Source: Olivibacter sitiensis DSM 17696 (GTDB lineage Bacteria; Bacteroidota; Bacteroidia; Sphingobacteriales; Sphingobacteriaceae). From it: DNA of 64,000 nucleotides. Numbering within the stretch: position 1 is the first letter of the stretch; each line of letters opens with the position of its first letter. Positions 61,996 through 64,000 of this stretch are shown one piece after another. The notes under the pieces are model-generated. The model was not told the origin of the DNA. It did no database searches and saw only the letters and a program-made list of their open reading frames with translations. A program made the translations under genes and the position numbers. The DNA is taken from positions 62,001 through 126,000 of the forward strand of contig NZ_ATZA01000003.1 in NCBI RefSeq assembly GCF_000427965.1, given 5' to 3'.

Positions 61996-63150
61996 TCACA
62001 GGGCTTCCATAGCCTGCTGAAAAGCACTGTCCTTATATTTATGTCGAAAGTGTTCATAGCCTTTTTGGGCCATGGTAGGCCACAATTCGCTTTGGCTCCA
62101 CGCCCGTTCCCAAGTGGCATCCAAGGATTCCAGGCTAGATTCGCCCAAAAAGCCCGTTATGCCATCGCTTACCCACTCGCGAATAAGGCCCACATCGGTA
62201 GCGATGACCATGCGGCATTTGGATATGGCTTCTATGGCTTCCATCGGATAGGCGCCTTCCCGGGCGGCCAATACGAGGGCATGGTGTCCTTCCAACGCCT
62301 TAAGCAGGCCGTAGGAAGGAGGCAAAAACGTCACCTTATCCAATCGGTAAAAGGCGCATAGCTCTTTTAAGCCCTCCCAATTGGGACCTTCGCCCAAGAA
62401 GCTGAGATACAATGGCCTATTGCGCCATTTCTCCAGCGCCATCAAATGGATAAGGAGATCGGGTCTGTTGTCAAATATATCCATTCTCCCCATACACAGC
62501 AAATGCAGTTCGCCATTCGTTTCCGGCATGGGCAAAGACCTGCTGGGACTTTGCAGGGGCGTGAAAAACACGGCAGGCTCCGTGGCACTATAGTCGAGTT
62601 GCGAGGCAGCGGCATGCTGCACGCTTGTAGAGGCAAAATAGATCTGCTGGGCGCCGTCAATGGCCTGCTGCATAAAAAAACGCTCCTGCGGCAATACCAT
62701 TTTCTGTTCGTTCACCTGGTGGCAGAACAAGCTATAGGAAATCTGTAACTGTCTGCATATATAGGCATAGTCGAGCCCCGTCAAGCTGCAGCCTTGTGCG
62801 ATGAGTACGCGCGCGGGGCGATGTGCCTTCAGCAAATGTGCCAGTGTCCACAATCGCTGGTTGTGCCGGTAGATCTCATGGCGATCGTATTCGGTGTCCA
62901 GGACATGCCAGTTCAGATAGCCCTTCAGCTTTTGTCGGAACAAGAAGAAAGGGCTATAGTGCTGCTCACCCAAATGGAAGAACAAAAGGCCTTTTTTTTG
63001 CAATGCAACCTGTTTTTTGTTTTTATGAACTTTGCCGGGGTGTATGAGCGCCACCTGCTGTCCGTGACCGATCAAGCTTGCTGCCAATTGATATGCATAT
63101 ACATCGCAGGCATCGTCCGGTGAATAGCATGTATTGAGAATAAAGACCAT
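61996..63150 (-). CDS. GT4-like glycosyltransferase
   Basis: 384 residues from ATG 63150 (a TTG two codons upstream is less likely). N-terminus LNTCYSPDDACDVYAYQLAASLIGHG, donor-domain start LHLLCMGRMDIFDNRPDLLIHLM, and LAAREGAYPMEAIEAISKCRMVIAT with an E-x7-E-like pair. It shares layout with the two GGSEELW enzymes but lacks that motif. It follows the UbiA-like gene by 74 bp. Confidence 0.84.
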   Translation of the reverse strand: MVFILNTCYSPDDACDVYAYQLAASLIGHGQQVALIHPGKVHKNKKQVALQKKGLLFFHLGEQHYSPFFLFRQKLKGYLNWHVLDTEYDRHEIYRHNQRLWTLAHLLKAHRPARVLIAQGCSLTGLDYAYICRQLQISYSLFCHQVNEQKMVLPQERFFMQQAIDGAQQIYFASTSVQHAAASQLDYSATEPAVFFTPLQSPSRSLPMPETNGELHLLCMGRMDIFDNRPDLLIHLMALEKWRNRPLYLSFLGEGPNWEGLKELCAFYRLDKVTFLPPSYGLLKALEGHHALVLAAREGAYPMEAIEAISKCRMVIATDVGLIREWVSDGITGFLGESSLESLDATWERAWSQSELWPTMAQKGYEHFRHKYKDSAFQQAMEAL

Positions 63151-63224
63151 ATGCAATCTGCCTAGGCGCTTCTATAACCAAACGCCACGCAAAGATAATA
63201 CATTAATCTTTTTGTATGTCCGGC

Positions 63225-64000
63225 TCATCCCCATAGATAGCGGAAATAATGCCAAAAATCCCTCCCTACTACCCAGAGTGGCCGGTGAAATAGAACGAGG
63301 TGTGCCAGCAAGAGAAGATAGCCATATTGCCCGGCAAAGGTCACGCTTAGTAATAAAGCGACGGGCAGGAAAAACTGATAAAAGTCGAAAAGTAATATGC
63401 TATGCGCACTTCCCTTAGCACTTATTGCGTATACCAAACTATGCTTATACCTGAACTTGCGGATGTAGAGAAAAAACAAGTAAAGTGCCAAGAAGCAATA
63501 AACGGCAACCAAATTCAGCCAACAAAGCAACAATAAACAGGAGATGCATTCCAAAACGAATAGTATATATTGCACCCGCTTCAAAGACCGATCCGAAAGT
63601 GCCAACACCAATGTGCCGGTATTAGCATATGCGTCAGAGGCCTTGTCCTGATATTGGTGCCATAGGATAGCGCGTATGCCATAGCACCAGGAACAAAGTG
63701 CGACCAATAAATAAAGCGGACCAATAACGTCCACTTGTAACATGACTCCCATAAAATACAGTGAAAAAACGCTGGGTAGCATGCTTTCTCCCAAGGCTAC
63801 TACCAAAACACCCCAAATACCCCTGTCTTTTAAGCGGAAAGGCCGAACGGAATATAGGACAAAAGCCAGGTAATTGGTCAAAGCCAAGAGTATCGCTGTG
63901 CCGGTAGGCAATATCCGATTGCAAAACAGGGCAGCAAGCACCGTGACCGCGAGCAACAGACCGAAACGCTGGGAAGTCGACAGTCTTGCCATCATATTGG
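63225..64000 (-). CDS. UbiA-family-like membrane protein, 5' part cut by window edge
   Basis: At least 258 residues visible; the frame stays open to the right edge and the N-terminus is missing. About eight hydrophobic segments. LAFVLYSVRPFRLKDRGIWGVLVVALGE resembles the region after the first Asp motif of UbiA enzymes, and ILWHQYQDKASDAYANTGTLV fits the second Asp motif (DxxSD). The first motif should lie beyond 64000. UbiA relatives include quinone, haem and phosphoribosyl-decaprenol enzymes; here it heads a polysaccharide locus, so a lipid-linked sugar step is possible but unproven. Confidence 0.7.
   Translation of the reverse strand, partial: NMMARLSTSQRFGLLLAVTVLAALFCNRILPTGTAILLALTNYLAFVLYSVRPFRLKDRGIWGVLVVALGESMLPSVFSLYFMGVMLQVDVIGPLYLLVALCSWCYGIRAILWHQYQDKASDAYANTGTLVLALSDRSLKRVQYILFVLECISCLLLLCWLNLVAVYCFLALYLFFLYIRKFRYKHSLVYAISAKGSAHSILLFDFYQFFLPVALLLSVTFAGQYGYLLLLAHLVLFHRPLWVVGRDFWHYFRYLWG

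Overview
The window looks like a chromosomal segment of a Bacteroidota bacterium, most likely a Sphingobacteriaceae relative. The evidence is the TTTG-N19-TAnnTTTG promoters in front of rpmE2 and a tRNA-Ser, GldK/GldN-type proteins, a type B ribosomal protein L31, Mpl plus a GlmU-like nucleotidyltransferase in one run, few Shine-Dalgarno sites, and an ECF sigma/HEAT-repeat membrane protein pair. No insertion sequence, phage gene, integrase or CRISPR array was seen.

Layout. 1-7.3 kb is housekeeping on the minus strand: a UvrA paralogue without a UvrB-binding domain (cut by the window edge), an XRE regulator, mpl, prmA, tpiA, a GlmU-like protein, rpmE2 and a small lipoprotein. 7.7-8.4 kb has a small membrane protein and a NUDIX hydrolase. 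8.5-19.7 kb is the most unusual part: an AraC regulator divergent from a tight 12-gene run on the plus strand. The run encodes an MFS transporter, an ABM monooxygenase, a cupin and an aldo/keto reductase with Tat-like signals, three secreted royal-jelly/Yellow-family propellers, a VOC enzyme, a DUF1440 membrane protein, a secreted PPC/DUF296 protein, a Rossmann-domain lipoprotein and an AroE-like dehydrogenase lacking the shikimate-binding serines. It looks like an uncharacterised, largely periplasmic small-molecule pathway. A 113-bp repeat array and a terminator close it.

19.8-31.6 kb holds a serine hydrolase with two small partners, a FAD monooxygenase divergent from a WYL regulator, DinB, an outer-membrane protein, engB, a UbiA prenyltransferase, an RBBP9-type hydrolase and a sigma/HEAT/DUF4097 signalling operon. 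31.7-37.5 kb holds tRNA-Ser(GCT), an M3 peptidase, a beta-barrel protein, and gldN directly behind gldK without gldL or gldM.

37.8-64 kb is a large surface-polysaccharide locus read leftwards. It has a UbiA-like protein at the edge, 13 glycosyltransferases (one GT6, related to ABO/alpha-Gal transferases), two hexapeptide acetyltransferases, an OafA-type acyltransferase, a pyruvyl transferase, a Wzy-type polymerase, and a Wza-like exporter with a Wzc-like tyrosine autokinase at the distal end. Two palindromic repeat arrays (89 bp and about 125 bp units) interrupt it; the 89-bp array forms the C-terminus of one glycosyltransferase. No Wzx flippase or initiating sugar-phosphate transferase lies in the window; they may lie beyond 64 kb or elsewhere.
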